Source: an archaeon (GTDB lineage: Archaea > Methanobacteriota > Methanobacteria > Methanobacteriales > Methanobacteriaceae). From it: a stretch of DNA of 8,698 nucleotides. Below, one piece after another: positions 1 through 6,504 of the stretch (position 1 is the stretch's first letter; each line of letters begins with the position of its first letter). Made by a program: the position numbers and the translations under genes. The DNA lies in contig JAKSUD010000031.1 in the NCBI GenBank assembly GCA_024409185.1, positions 1 through 8,698 of the forward strand. Direction: 5' to 3'. The notes under the pieces were generated by a model. The model had not been told where the DNA came from. It saw only the letters and a program-made list of their open reading frames with translations, and ran no database searches.

Positions 1-1
1 T

Positions 2-268
2 AAGAAAATATTTGAAAATTTAGGATTTAAAGAAGTTAGAACTGTTATTAAAAACAGAGAATATTATAAAATAAATAACTATGAAATTAGTCTTGATGAT
101 ATTAAAGGATTAGATCCATACATGGAAATAGAAATCACTTTAAAAGATGGTTCTGACTATAGCCAAGCTCAAAAAAGCATTTTTGAAATGTTTAAAAAAT
201 TAGGCATTACAGATGGTTTTGAGAGAACTTCTTATTTAGAATTACTTGAAAATAAAGATAAACAATAA
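2..268 (+). CDS. cyaB: CYTH-domain protein, class IV adenylate cyclase (CyaB)-like, 3' part only
   Basis: The window opens inside this gene; 88 codons remain before the TAA at 266-268. The visible part reads as the C-terminal half of a CYTH fold. It has KNREYYKINNYEISLDDIKGL, where a basic and aromatic strand is followed by the typical 'LD.I.GLDPYMEIEI' strand, with the alternating acidic residues EIE that line the triphosphate tunnel, and then a helix with KKLGI. Archaeal members are usually annotated as class IV adenylate cyclase, but the same fold also covers thiamine and inorganic triphosphatases. The N-terminal ExExK signature that would define the family is outside the window, so cyclase activity is not shown. 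It ends 126 bases before the FUSC gene on the same strand, with no long T-run between them. Family assignment is fairly sure; the exact reaction is not. Confidence 0.72.
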   Translation, partial: KKIFENLGFKEVRTVIKNREYYKINNYEISLDDIKGLDPYMEIEITLKDGSDYSQAQKSIFEMFKKLGITDGFERTSYLELLENKDKQ

Positions 269-295
269 AATTTCTTCTAAAAAAACTTCTTCAAA

Positions 296-390
296 TAACC
301 ATTAAATATATGGTAACCATTAAATCCTGTAATAACCAATAAATCTTATGAAAAACATTAAATCCTATGATAACAACCCAAATCTTGTGA
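296..390 (+). repeat. Degenerate ~19-bp direct repeats in the leader of the FUSC gene
   Basis: Five imperfect copies of a unit like TAACCATTAAATCCTGTGA begin near 296, 314, 333, 353 and 371, a spacing of 18-20 bases. The last copy ends in CTTGTGA four bases before the ATG at 395. Several copies end in an RTGA/RTAA core that resembles the weak ribosome binding site of the downstream gene, so the array may be a duplicated leader segment. Copies are diverged (for example CCAATAAATCTTATGAA against CATTAAATCCTATGA). Function unknown. Confidence 0.6.
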
Positions 391-394
391 TAAA

Positions 395-1447
395 ATGAAA
401 ACTAAAACTTTACTAAAATTTACAGCTTTATTCATAGTTATGTTAATAATATGTTTAGTTTTTAGTTTATTATTTGGAAGTGAAAATATAATCATTGCAA
501 TAATGGCAATAGTTTTAAGTATTATTCTAGTTAAACAAGATTTAAAAAAGAAATTAACAATTAATTTCTTAAAAATATTACTTACGAATTTATCCATAGG
601 ACTTTTAGCATTTTTATCTTGTAAACTCCCTACATTAAGTTTTTTAATAGTGTTTTTAACTATATTTTTAATTGTTATACTAACAAAAAATATTAATAAA
701 CTCATTTATTATGTTTTTGCATTAGAATTTGTTTATCTTATAAGTAACAATATTAATTATTCTAACTTAAGCATGAGACTATTAAGTCTTATTGGTGCAA
801 GTATACTTGTAATTATAATAAATATTATAGTTCATAGCTTGATAAATAAAAAAGAAGAATCAGAAGATGAAAATCCTAATTCAACAAGCACTATAAATAC
901 AAATTCAAGCACTAAATTAACATTTAAAGAAACAATTTTTTCTAAATTTAGAAAAGATAAACAACATTATTTATTTGCAATTGAATTAGCTATTATAGTA
1001 GCTCTATCTGAATTTATAGCTATTTATTTCAAAATCCCTACTGCAAAATGGTTAAGTTTTACAGCTATTGGAATACTTAGACCAAATACAAATTTAGTAA
1101 CAAAAGGATTTAAGAAAATTGAAGGGACAATTATAGGAGTAATTGGATTTATTTTAATCGATATTTTAATTTTAAGACAAGGTACAATTGGCATTCTTGG
1201 TTTAAATGTAGTTGCAAAAGATATTGCATTACTACTCATTGTAATATTCTCTTATTTCTATACAATGTATTATCTTGAAAATAAATATGTTATAAGAATG
1301 GTTTTCTCTACATTACTTGCATTATCAATAGCTTTTATAAGTATCCCTCAAATTAACTTCATCACCGATAGAATAGTATTCATTATAATTGGAGCAATAC
1401 TCTGCATAATTATTAACTACTCTATGAGACAAAGTACTAAACTTTAA
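395..1447 (+). CDS. FUSC-family integral membrane protein
   Basis: The 350-residue protein is dominated by hydrophobic helices. Roughly six membrane segments lie in residues 8-150. A hydrophilic acidic and Asn/Ser/Thr-rich linker follows at about 152-186, and a second membrane block covers about 190-345. The second block carries the FUSC_2-like pattern: an 'ELAIIVALSEFIAIYFKIP' helix, W219 in the 'KWLSFTAIGILRPN' stretch (R229-P230-N231), then 'GFKKIEGTIIGVIGFIL'. This matches the conserved W...RP...R..GT..G spacing of fusaric acid resistance/aromatic acid exporter (YccS/AaeB/ALMT-like) proteins. Those are membrane permeases or exporters, and the substrate here cannot be read from sequence. 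The ATG at 395 is preceded by GTGATAA, a weak Shine-Dalgarno match. No long T-run follows the stop, so the transcript end is unclear. Family call is good; role is inferred only. Confidence 0.7.
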   Translation: MKTKTLLKFTALFIVMLIICLVFSLLFGSENIIIAIMAIVLSIILVKQDLKKKLTINFLKILLTNLSIGLLAFLSCKLPTLSFLIVFLTIFLIVILTKNINKLIYYVFALEFVYLISNNINYSNLSMRLLSLIGASILVIIINIIVHSLINKKEESEDENPNSTSTINTNSSTKLTFKETIFSKFRKDKQHYLFAIELAIIVALSEFIAIYFKIPTAKWLSFTAIGILRPNTNLVTKGFKKIEGTIIGVIGFILIDILILRQGTIGILGLNVVAKDIALLLIVIFSYFYTMYYLENKYVIRMVFSTLLALSIAFISIPQINFITDRIVFIIIGAILCIIINYSMRQSTKL

Positions 1448-1575
1448 TAAATATTTAAAAAAATGTTCTAAACTTGCCATAATATTCACTTAACTTAATT
1501 AAAAAACTTAAATTAATATTTAATAAAATCGAATAGCTATTTTAAAAATTAACAAAGTATTTACATTATAGCAAT

Positions 1576-1635
1576 ATAAAATATAAAAATGTTTAAAAGA
1601 TTATAAAATATAAAAATGTTTAAAAGATTATAAAA
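1576..1635. repeat. Perfect 27-bp tandem duplication upstream of aksA
   Basis: Bases 1576-1602 and 1603-1629 are identical (unit begins ATAAAATATAAAAATG and ends TTTAAAAGATT). A third partial copy, ATAAAA, follows at 1630-1635 before the sequence diverges. Each unit junction contains TTATAAAA, which resembles an archaeal TATA box, so the duplication places TATA-like elements near 1602 and 1629. The surrounding spacer (1448-1674) holds no other recognisable gene. Confidence 0.9.
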
Positions 1636-1637
1636 CA
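1628..1637 (+). promoter_or_regulatory. Candidate TATA box of aksA
   Basis: TTATAAAA at about 1629-1636 lies some 40 bases before the aksA start. Archaeal TATA boxes sit about 25 bases before the transcript start, which would give a leader of roughly 15-20 bases. An equivalent element 27 bases upstream comes from the tandem duplication. Assignment rests only on resemblance and spacing in very A+T-rich DNA. Confidence 0.35.
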
Positions 1638-1662
1638 TATTATTTAATTATAGGTTAAAATG

Positions 1663-1668
1663 AAGTGA
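1663..1668 (+). promoter_or_regulatory. Ribosome binding site of aksA, overlapping a two-codon ORF
   Basis: AAGTGA, one mismatch from AGGTGA, ends six bases before the ATG at 1675 and supports that start. The site lies inside a minimal open frame ATG-AAG-TGA (1660-1668). Confidence 0.5.
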
Positions 1669-1674
1669 AGGAAA

Positions 1675-2850
1675 ATGCAATATTATATAAGTCCTTTTAA
1701 TAAAGAAGCGGAAATAAAATTCCCAAAAGATATTCTTATTTATGATACAACTCTTAGAGATGGAGAACAAACTCCTGGTGTTTGTTTATCCCCTGAAGAC
1801 AAAATAGATATAGCTAAAAAGCTTGATGAACTTAAAATACATCAAATTGAAGCAGGTTTTCCAATTGTTTCTAAAAAAGAAGCACAAACTGTAAAATCAA
1901 TAGCTAATGAAGGGTTAAATGCAAGTGTAATTTGTTTAACCAGAGCTAAAAAAGAAGATATTGATAAAGCTCTTGAATGTGATGTTGATGGAGTTATCAC
2001 TTTCATGGGAACTTCCGATATTCATCTTCAACATAAAATGCATATTGGAAGACAAGAAGCTATGGAAATTTCTATGAATGCTATTGAATATGCAAAAGAT
2101 CATGGATTATATGTAGCATACTCTTCAGAAGATGCTACAAGAACTGATTTAGACTTCTTAAAAAGAATTTATAAAAATGCTGAAAGTTATGGTGCAGACA
2201 GAGTTCATATAGCAGATACTACAGGAGCTATCACTCCTCAAGGAATCTACTTTTTAGTACAAGAAATTAGAAAAGTTACTGATTTAAGAATAGCTATGCA
2301 TTGTCATAATGACTTTGGATTTGCAGTTATCAACTCTATTTATGGATTACTTGCAGGTGGAAACTGTGTTTCTACTACTGTTAATGGAATTGGTGAGCGA
2401 GCAGGAAATGCATCACTTGAAGAACTTGTTATGGCTTTAAAAATATTATATAGTCATGATTTAGGATTTAAAACTAAACATATCCAATCTCTTTCAAAAT
2501 TAGTTGAAGAAAGAACTAAAATTAGAGTTCCTGAAAATAAACCAATTGTTGGTAAGAATATGTTTAGACATGAATCTGGAATCCATGTAGATGCAGTTAT
2601 TGAAGAACCTCTCACTTATGAACCATTCTTACCAGAACTTGTTGGTGGGAAAAGACAATTAGTTTTAGGTAAACATTCAGGTTGTAGAGCTGTAAAAGCT
2701 AAACTTGATGAATATGGTTATGAAGTAACTAAAGATCAGCTTTGTAAAATCGTTGAAAAAGTAAAACAAAGCAGAGAAGAAGGAAAATACATTAATGATG
2801 AAGTATTTAAAGAAATTGTACAAAGTGTTGAAGGACCTTTCGAGTTCTAA
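1675..2850 (+). CDS. aksA: Homocitrate synthase AksA (coenzyme B biosynthesis)
   Basis: A 391-residue member of the isopropylmalate/homocitrate synthase family. AksA condenses acetyl-CoA with 2-oxoglutarate, and then with the chain-elongated 2-oxoadipate and 2-oxopimelate, to start the route to 2-oxosuberate for the coenzyme B side chain. The TIM barrel shows the signature DTTLRDGEQTPG (residues 24-35), with R28 and metal ligand D29. Metal-binding HCHNDFG is at 209-215 (H209, H211), and NGIGERAGN is at 237-245. The flexible linker HESGIHVD (299-306) and LGKHSG (331-336) follow. The protein stops soon after the linker domain and lacks the large C-terminal LeuA regulatory domain, as expected for AksA rather than leucine-regulated LeuA. 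The overall pattern closely resembles what I recall of the Methanocaldococcus AksA (ENPLTYEPFLPE, KHSGCRAVK). CimA or a short LeuA are less likely alternatives. The next aconitase-family gene would act on its product. Confidence 0.88.
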   Translation: MQYYISPFNKEAEIKFPKDILIYDTTLRDGEQTPGVCLSPEDKIDIAKKLDELKIHQIEAGFPIVSKKEAQTVKSIANEGLNASVICLTRAKKEDIDKALECDVDGVITFMGTSDIHLQHKMHIGRQEAMEISMNAIEYAKDHGLYVAYSSEDATRTDLDFLKRIYKNAESYGADRVHIADTTGAITPQGIYFLVQEIRKVTDLRIAMHCHNDFGFAVINSIYGLLAGGNCVSTTVNGIGERAGNASLEELVMALKILYSHDLGFKTKHIQSLSKLVEERTKIRVPENKPIVGKNMFRHESGIHVDAVIEEPLTYEPFLPELVGGKRQLVLGKHSGCRAVKAKLDEYGYEVTKDQLCKIVEKVKQSREEGKYINDEVFKEIVQSVEGPFEF

Positions 2851-2855
2851 ACACT

Positions 2856-2931
2856 ATTTTTAATTTTTTTAATTTCACATTATTTCTTATTTTTTAAACT
2901 ATTTTTTTTAATTTTTATTTTAACTCTTTTT
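2856..2931 (+). terminator. T-rich terminator zone after aksA
   Basis: Successive T-runs on the plus strand (five T at 2857-2861, seven at 2864-2870, six at 2890-2895, eight at 2902-2909) begin 6 bases after the aksA stop. There is no stable hairpin, which fits the U-run terminators of archaea. The opposing transporter gene has no comparable T-run on its own strand here. Confidence 0.7.
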
Positions 2932-2954
2932 AGAATTAGCTATTTTTATAAAAT

Positions 2955-3984
2955 TTAACCAATTATCAAATAAACAACTACTAAAATAGCTAATAAAATA
3001 ATATTCCAAACTGTAAATATTCCAATAAATTTCCATTTTAAATTATTAAACTCATTTATAAATATTTTATATGAAATAAGATTGGCCATTGATGCAATTA
3101 AAGTACCTAAACCACCAATATTTATTCCTAAAATAATAGCTTTATAATTAGTACTAAAACCACTTAACATAACACCAGCTGGAACATTAGAAATTATTTG
3201 TGAAGCTAAAATACCACAAACTAATTCATTTCCAACAATTAAATTTTTAAAGAATTCATAAATAAATGGCATATTTTGCAAGTTTCCAATTAAAATAAAA
3301 AATGCAACAAATGTCAAAAGTAAAAAGTAATCAACACCTGAAAATACTTTTTTAAAAAAGCCACCTACATTATTATTTAAGCAAATATTATCATCAATTT
3401 CATCAATAACAGGAACAGTTATTTCTCTTTTTGATACTGTAAAACAAAGTATAAACAAAAATATAAAAGATACAATAACATAAGGCAATAATAACATTAT
3501 AAAAGATATAAATGAAATTCCAGATACATAATACATAAAAATATTATGTGGAGAACCTATTGGAAGAAGCATAGCCCCCATATTAGCTGCAATAGTCTGA
3601 AGAACAACTGTAAATATTATCAAATCTTCTGCATTTGCCTTTTTTAAAGCAAGAATCGCAAAAGGAACAAATGTAATAAGAGAAACATCATTTGTAATTA
3701 TTATTGAAGTGAAAAAACATAAAAATACAAGAATAAAAACAAGTTTTCGAGTTGTTCTAACCTTATCCAATAATCTAAAAACAAGTAAATTAAATATTCC
3801 TAAAACATTTAAAAATTGGACAATAATCATCATAATAAGAAGAATTATAAGAGTTTTCCAATTTATATAATCAAAATACAAATAAGAAGGTTTTACAAAA
3901 AAGCAAGAAATTATTGCTAAAATACAAGCAATAACAAAAACAGACTCTTTTTTAAAAAAAAGAAATTACAACATCCTTATTCAT
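2955..3984 (-). CDS. ArsB/NhaD-type ion transporter (SLC13/CitM-like), with a one-base frameshift near its 5' end
   Basis: A polytopic membrane protein of the ion transporter superfamily. The uninterrupted frame runs from 3965 down to 2955, and its first usable start is a TTG at 3881 (308 residues). In that numbering it shows the two family half-repeats: 'ITNDVSLITFVPF' (62-74) with 'ANMGAMLLPIGSPHNIFMY' (99-117), and 'SQIISNVPAGVMLSGF' (227-242) with 'GINIGGLGTLIASMANLISYKIF' (252-274). A charged loop lies at about 150-178. These motifs mark carriers of citrate or other carboxylates, arsenite, or Na+/H+ exchangers; the substrate is unknown. The TTG is an unlikely start. Upstream in the same frame lies KKESVFVIACILAII..FFVKPSY, the usual first helix of the family. 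An ATG at 3984 with a good ribosome binding site encodes MNKDVVISFF and then stops at TAA (3954-3952). Removing one T of the eight-T run joins the two into about 342 residues. It could be a functional gene with an assembly error, a frameshifted gene, or a pseudogene. It lies convergent to aksA. Confidence 0.7.
3948..3961 (-). other. Homopolymer frameshift site in the transporter gene (T8 followed by A6 on the minus strand)
   Basis: On the minus strand, eight T (3961-3954) are followed by six A (3953-3948). The ATG frame reads TCT-TTT-TTT-TAA and stops; the transporter frame continues AAA-AAA-GAG directly after the last T. The frames differ by exactly one base, the surplus T at 3954. UUU-UAA is also a plausible +1 slip site, because tRNA-Phe can re-pair one base forward on U when a stop codon occupies the A site. 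Confidence 0.75.
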
Positions 3985-3989
3985 AAAAT

Positions 3990-3996
3990 TCATCTC
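3990..3996 (-). promoter_or_regulatory. Ribosome binding site for the ATG at 3984
   Basis: On the minus strand GAGATGA, one mismatch from GAGGTGA, ends five bases before ATG 3984. This marks 3984 as the native start of the transporter gene, rather than the TTG at 3881. Confidence 0.6.
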
Positions 3997-4027
3997 AATT
4001 CTTATATTAAATTTATTACTTTTAATT

Positions 4028-4035
4028 ATTATAAA
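4028..4035 (-). promoter_or_regulatory. Candidate TATA box of the transporter gene
   Basis: TTTATAAT on the minus strand, about 45 bases before the ATG at 3984. A transcript start about 25 bases downstream would give a leader of roughly 20 bases. It is a candidate only, since the region is nearly all A and T. Confidence 0.3.
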
Positions 4036-4062
4036 GTTAATTAATGCTATTTTTAATTAAAG

Positions 4063-4102
4063 ATTTAAATAATAATTTAAATAATATAATAATAGTTTAA
4101 AT
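4063..4102 (+). promoter_or_regulatory. Promoter region of the aconitase-family gene with three TTTAAA octamers
   Basis: ATTTAAAT occurs at 4063-4070 and 4075-4082, and GTTTAAAT at 4095-4102. A TATA-like AATATAATAAT sits between them at about 4080-4091. That spacing would place the transcript start near 4105-4112, just before the ribosome binding site. The octamers are palindromic and could be operators or simply A+T-rich promoter sequence. The divergent gap 3985-4128 holds nothing else recognisable. Confidence 0.35.
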
Positions 4103-4116
4103 TAAGTTGTATAAAA

Positions 4117-4123
4117 AGGCGAT
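4117..4123 (+). promoter_or_regulatory. Ribosome binding site deciding a TTG start
   Basis: AGGCGAT, one mismatch from AGGTGAT, ends five bases before the TTG at 4129. No ATG exists in frame before the conserved N-terminal region, so this site fixes the TTG start. Confidence 0.6.
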
Positions 4124-4128
4124 TAAAA

Positions 4129-5391
4129 TTGAATATTACTGAGAAAATTTTATCACAAAAATATGGAAAAGAAGTAAGTCCTGGTGAAATTATAGAAGTT
4201 AGTGTAGATTTAGCTATGTCTCACGATGGAACTTCTCTACCAGCTATTAAAACCTTTGAGAAGATAAGTGATAAGGTATGGGATAATGAAAAAATAGCTA
4301 TTGTATTTGACCATGTTATTCCTGCAAATACTATTGGAAGTGCAGAATTCCAGAAAGTAGCTAGAAACTTTATTAAAACTCAAAATATCACTCATCATTA
4401 TACTCATGGAGAAGGTATTTGCCACCAAGTTTTACCTGAAAAAGGTTTAGTTGAACCTGGAAAAATTATTGTTGGTGCAGATTCACATACCTGTACTTAT
4501 GGTGCATTTGGTGCATTTTCAACTGGAATGGGATCTACTGACTTAGCTATGGTTTATGCAACTGGTAAAACATGGTTTATGGTTCCTGAAGCTTTAAAAA
4601 TAGAAGTTGAAGGTAAACTTCCTGAAGGTATTGTATCAAAAGATCTTATTTTAAATATTATTGGTGAAGTTGGAATAGCTGGAGCTACTTATAAAACTGC
4701 TGAATTCTGTGGTGAAACTATTGACAATTTAGATGTTGAAAGTAGAATGACTATGACAAATATGGCAATTGAAATGGGAGCTAAAAATGGTATTATGGAA
4801 CCAAATAAAGCTACAATTGACTATGTTTGTAGTAGAACTGGTAAAACCCAAGACCAATTAAATATATTAAAATCTGATAAAGATTCTGTATATGAAAAAG
4901 AATATTTCTTTAATGTAGATGATCTTGAAGCACAAATAGCTTGTCCAAATGATGTAGATAATGTTAAACCATTATCAAAAGTAGCTGGAACTCATATTGA
5001 CCAAGGATTTATTGGTTCTTGTACAAATGGTAGATTATCTGACCTTGAAGCTGCTGCAAAAGTACTTGAAGGTAAAAAGGTTCATGATGATGTTAGATTA
5101 ATTATTATTCCAGCATCTAAAGAAATTTATGAAATAGCTATGGAAAGAGGTTATATTAAAACATTCCTTGATGCAGGAGCTATTCTTTGTAACCCTGGAT
5201 GTGGACCATGTCTTGGAGGACATATGGGAGTTCTTACAGAAGGAGAAACTAGTATTTCTTCAACAAATCGTAACTTTAAAGGAAGAATGGGAGATTCAAA
5301 CTCTTCTGTATACTTAGCTAATCCAGCTGTAGTAGCAGCATCTGCAATTTCTGGATTCATTGAAAATCCAGATAATTTAAACTCAAAATAA
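4129..5391 (+). CDS. hacA: Homoaconitase / 3-isopropylmalate dehydratase large subunit
   Basis: A 420-residue aconitase-family large subunit. It isomerises a hydroxy-tricarboxylate (homocitrate series) or 2-isopropylmalate through an enzyme-bound [4Fe-4S] cluster, together with a separate small subunit. Cluster ligands are visible: C298 in GSCTNG, and C358 and C361 in GCGPC. Other conserved stretches are FDH (60-62), GEGICHQ (94-100), ADSHTCTYGAFGAF (117-130) and TTNRNFKGRMG-like near the C-terminus. Start is TTG with AGGCGAT five bases upstream; the N-terminus NITEKILSQKYGKEVSPGEIIE fits the family. Proximity to aksA, the 'LAMSHDGTS' segment and 'GATYKTAEFCGE' suggest methanogen homoaconitase (HacA/AksD). 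The GCGPCLGGHMGVL segment also occurs in type-2 LeuC. Substrate choice is set mainly by the small subunit, which is absent here, so LeuC remains possible. Family certain, substrate open. No clear terminator precedes fen, 106 bases downstream. Confidence 0.85.
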   Translation: MNITEKILSQKYGKEVSPGEIIEVSVDLAMSHDGTSLPAIKTFEKISDKVWDNEKIAIVFDHVIPANTIGSAEFQKVARNFIKTQNITHHYTHGEGICHQVLPEKGLVEPGKIIVGADSHTCTYGAFGAFSTGMGSTDLAMVYATGKTWFMVPEALKIEVEGKLPEGIVSKDLILNIIGEVGIAGATYKTAEFCGETIDNLDVESRMTMTNMAIEMGAKNGIMEPNKATIDYVCSRTGKTQDQLNILKSDKDSVYEKEYFFNVDDLEAQIACPNDVDNVKPLSKVAGTHIDQGFIGSCTNGRLSDLEAAAKVLEGKKVHDDVRLIIIPASKEIYEIAMERGYIKTFLDAGAILCNPGCGPCLGGHMGVLTEGETSISSTNRNFKGRMGDSNSSVYLANPAVVAASAISGFIENPDNLNSK

Positions 5392-5487
5392 TATTAAAAA
5401 ATTAAATTATACAACTTAAAATAAAACTAATAAATTATCTCATTAATTAATAAAAACTTAATAATTTATGAAAATTAAAACTTAAAT

Positions 5488-5493
5488 AGGTGA
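5488..5493 (+). promoter_or_regulatory. Ribosome binding site of fen
   Basis: A perfect AGGTGA, four bases before the ATG at 5498, supports that start. Confidence 0.75.
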
Positions 5494-5497
5494 AAGA

Positions 5498-6481
5498 ATG
5501 GGAGTAAAATTTAAAGATATAGTTTCTCCAGAAGAAATATATTTAGATGATTTAGAAGGTAGAACTGTAGCTATTGATGCATATAATACAATTTATCAAT
5601 TTTTATCAGGAATACGTCAAAGAGATGGAACTCCTTTAATGGATCATAATGGAAATGTAACCTCTCATTTAAGCGGTATTTTATATAGAACTTCTTCAAT
5701 TGTAGAAAAAGGAATAAAACCTATTTATGTTTTTGATGGTCAATCTTCACCTTATAAAGCTAAAACATTACAAGAGAGAAGAGCTATTAAAGAAGAAGCT
5801 GAAAGGCAAAGAAGGGAAGCTATTGCATTAGGTGATGAGGAAGCTGCAAGAAAATATGCAATAAGAACTTCAAGAATGACACCATACATTATTGAATCTT
5901 CTAAAACATTATTAGATGCAATGGGAATTCCTTATGTTCAAGCAAAAGGTGAAGGAGAAGCACAAGCATCTTATATGGTTGCACAAGGTGATGCATGGGC
6001 TGTAGCATCCCAAGATTATGATTGTCTTCTTTTTGGAGCTACAAGAATTATTAGAAATCTTACTTTAAGTGGAGGATTTTCCCACTTAGAGTATATTGAA
6101 CTTAGTAAAGCTTTAAATGAAGTTGAACTTACAAGAGAACAATTAATTGATCTTGCATTAATGGTTGGAACTGATTTTAATGATGGAATTCATGGAATCG
6201 GAGCAAAAAGAGGAATGAAACTTATAAAAGAAGGTACTTTAGAAGAAGCACTTATAAAATTAGATGTTGATTTCCCAATTGACCCTGATGAACTTAGAAA
6301 AATCTTCCTTAAACCTGAAGTAAATCCTGATTATAATATTAAGTTTAAGAATGTTGACATTGAAAAACTCTGCGAATTTATGTGTGAAGAACATGGATTT
6401 TCACAAACAAGAGTTATGAATGTAACAAATAAAATGAAAAAATTAAATACAAGTCAAAAAAGTTTAGAAGATTGGTTCTAA
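5498..6481 (+). CDS. fen: Flap endonuclease 1 (FEN-1)
   Basis: A 327-residue structure-specific nuclease, full length for archaea. It cuts 5' flaps left by strand displacement during Okazaki-fragment maturation and long-patch base excision repair. The N-terminal XPG block starts MGVKFKDIV. Acidic metal ligands are visible: D27 (AIDAYN), D80 (VFDGQ), E152 and E154 (GEGEAQA), D173 and D175 (SQDYDCLLFG) and D226 (VGTDFNDG). The helix-two-turn-helix region IHGIGAKRG (231-239) binds the downstream duplex. The basic helical arch lies at about 84-118 (KAKTLQERRAIKEEAERQRR). The C-terminus QKSLEDWF (320-327) is a canonical PIP box that docks on the PCNA clamp. Start is ATG with a perfect AGGTGA. The 5' gap of 106 bases is A+T-rich without a T-run terminator, so readthrough from the preceding gene is possible, although a separate promoter is likely. 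Confidence 0.97.
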   Translation: MGVKFKDIVSPEEIYLDDLEGRTVAIDAYNTIYQFLSGIRQRDGTPLMDHNGNVTSHLSGILYRTSSIVEKGIKPIYVFDGQSSPYKAKTLQERRAIKEEAERQRREAIALGDEEAARKYAIRTSRMTPYIIESSKTLLDAMGIPYVQAKGEGEAQASYMVAQGDAWAVASQDYDCLLFGATRIIRNLTLSGGFSHLEYIELSKALNEVELTREQLIDLALMVGTDFNDGIHGIGAKRGMKLIKEGTLEEALIKLDVDFPIDPDELRKIFLKPEVNPDYNIKFKNVDIEKLCEFMCEEHGFSQTRVMNVTNKMKKLNTSQKSLEDWF

Positions 6482-6504
6482 AGCCAATTATCTAACTTAT
6501 TTAC

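Noticed and set aside
296..390. A CRISPR array
   Set aside because: Units are only ~19 bases, degenerate and contiguous without unique spacers, and no cas gene is present.
358..705. Open frame of 115 codons on the minus strand
   Set aside because: It lies opposite the FUSC gene and its leader, has low-complexity Ile/Lys/Asn composition and shows no family motif; it is a shadow of the real gene.
1024..1239. Open frame of 71 codons on the minus strand inside the FUSC gene
   Set aside because: It is an antisense shadow with no recognisable motif or start signal.
1532..1541. Palindrome AATAGCTATT as an operator
   Set aside because: It is a single 10-bp palindrome far from the likely aksA transcript start with no second copy; not distinguishable from chance.
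3879..3881. TTG at 3881 as the real start of the transporter
   Set aside because: It lacks a ribosome binding site and would drop the first membrane helix, which is encoded just upstream in the same frame. ATG 3984 with GAGATGA is a better start if the one-base shift is corrected.
4237..5360. Two minus-strand open frames (4237-4428 and 5151-5360) within the aconitase-family gene
   Set aside because: Both are antisense to strongly conserved coding sequence, including the cluster-binding region, and have no family features.
5430..5469. Inverted repeat ATAAATTAT / ATAATTTAT between the isomerase gene and fen
   Set aside because: The 9-bp arms are all A and T, with a 22-base spacer in A+T-rich DNA; a chance match is likely and no T-run follows.
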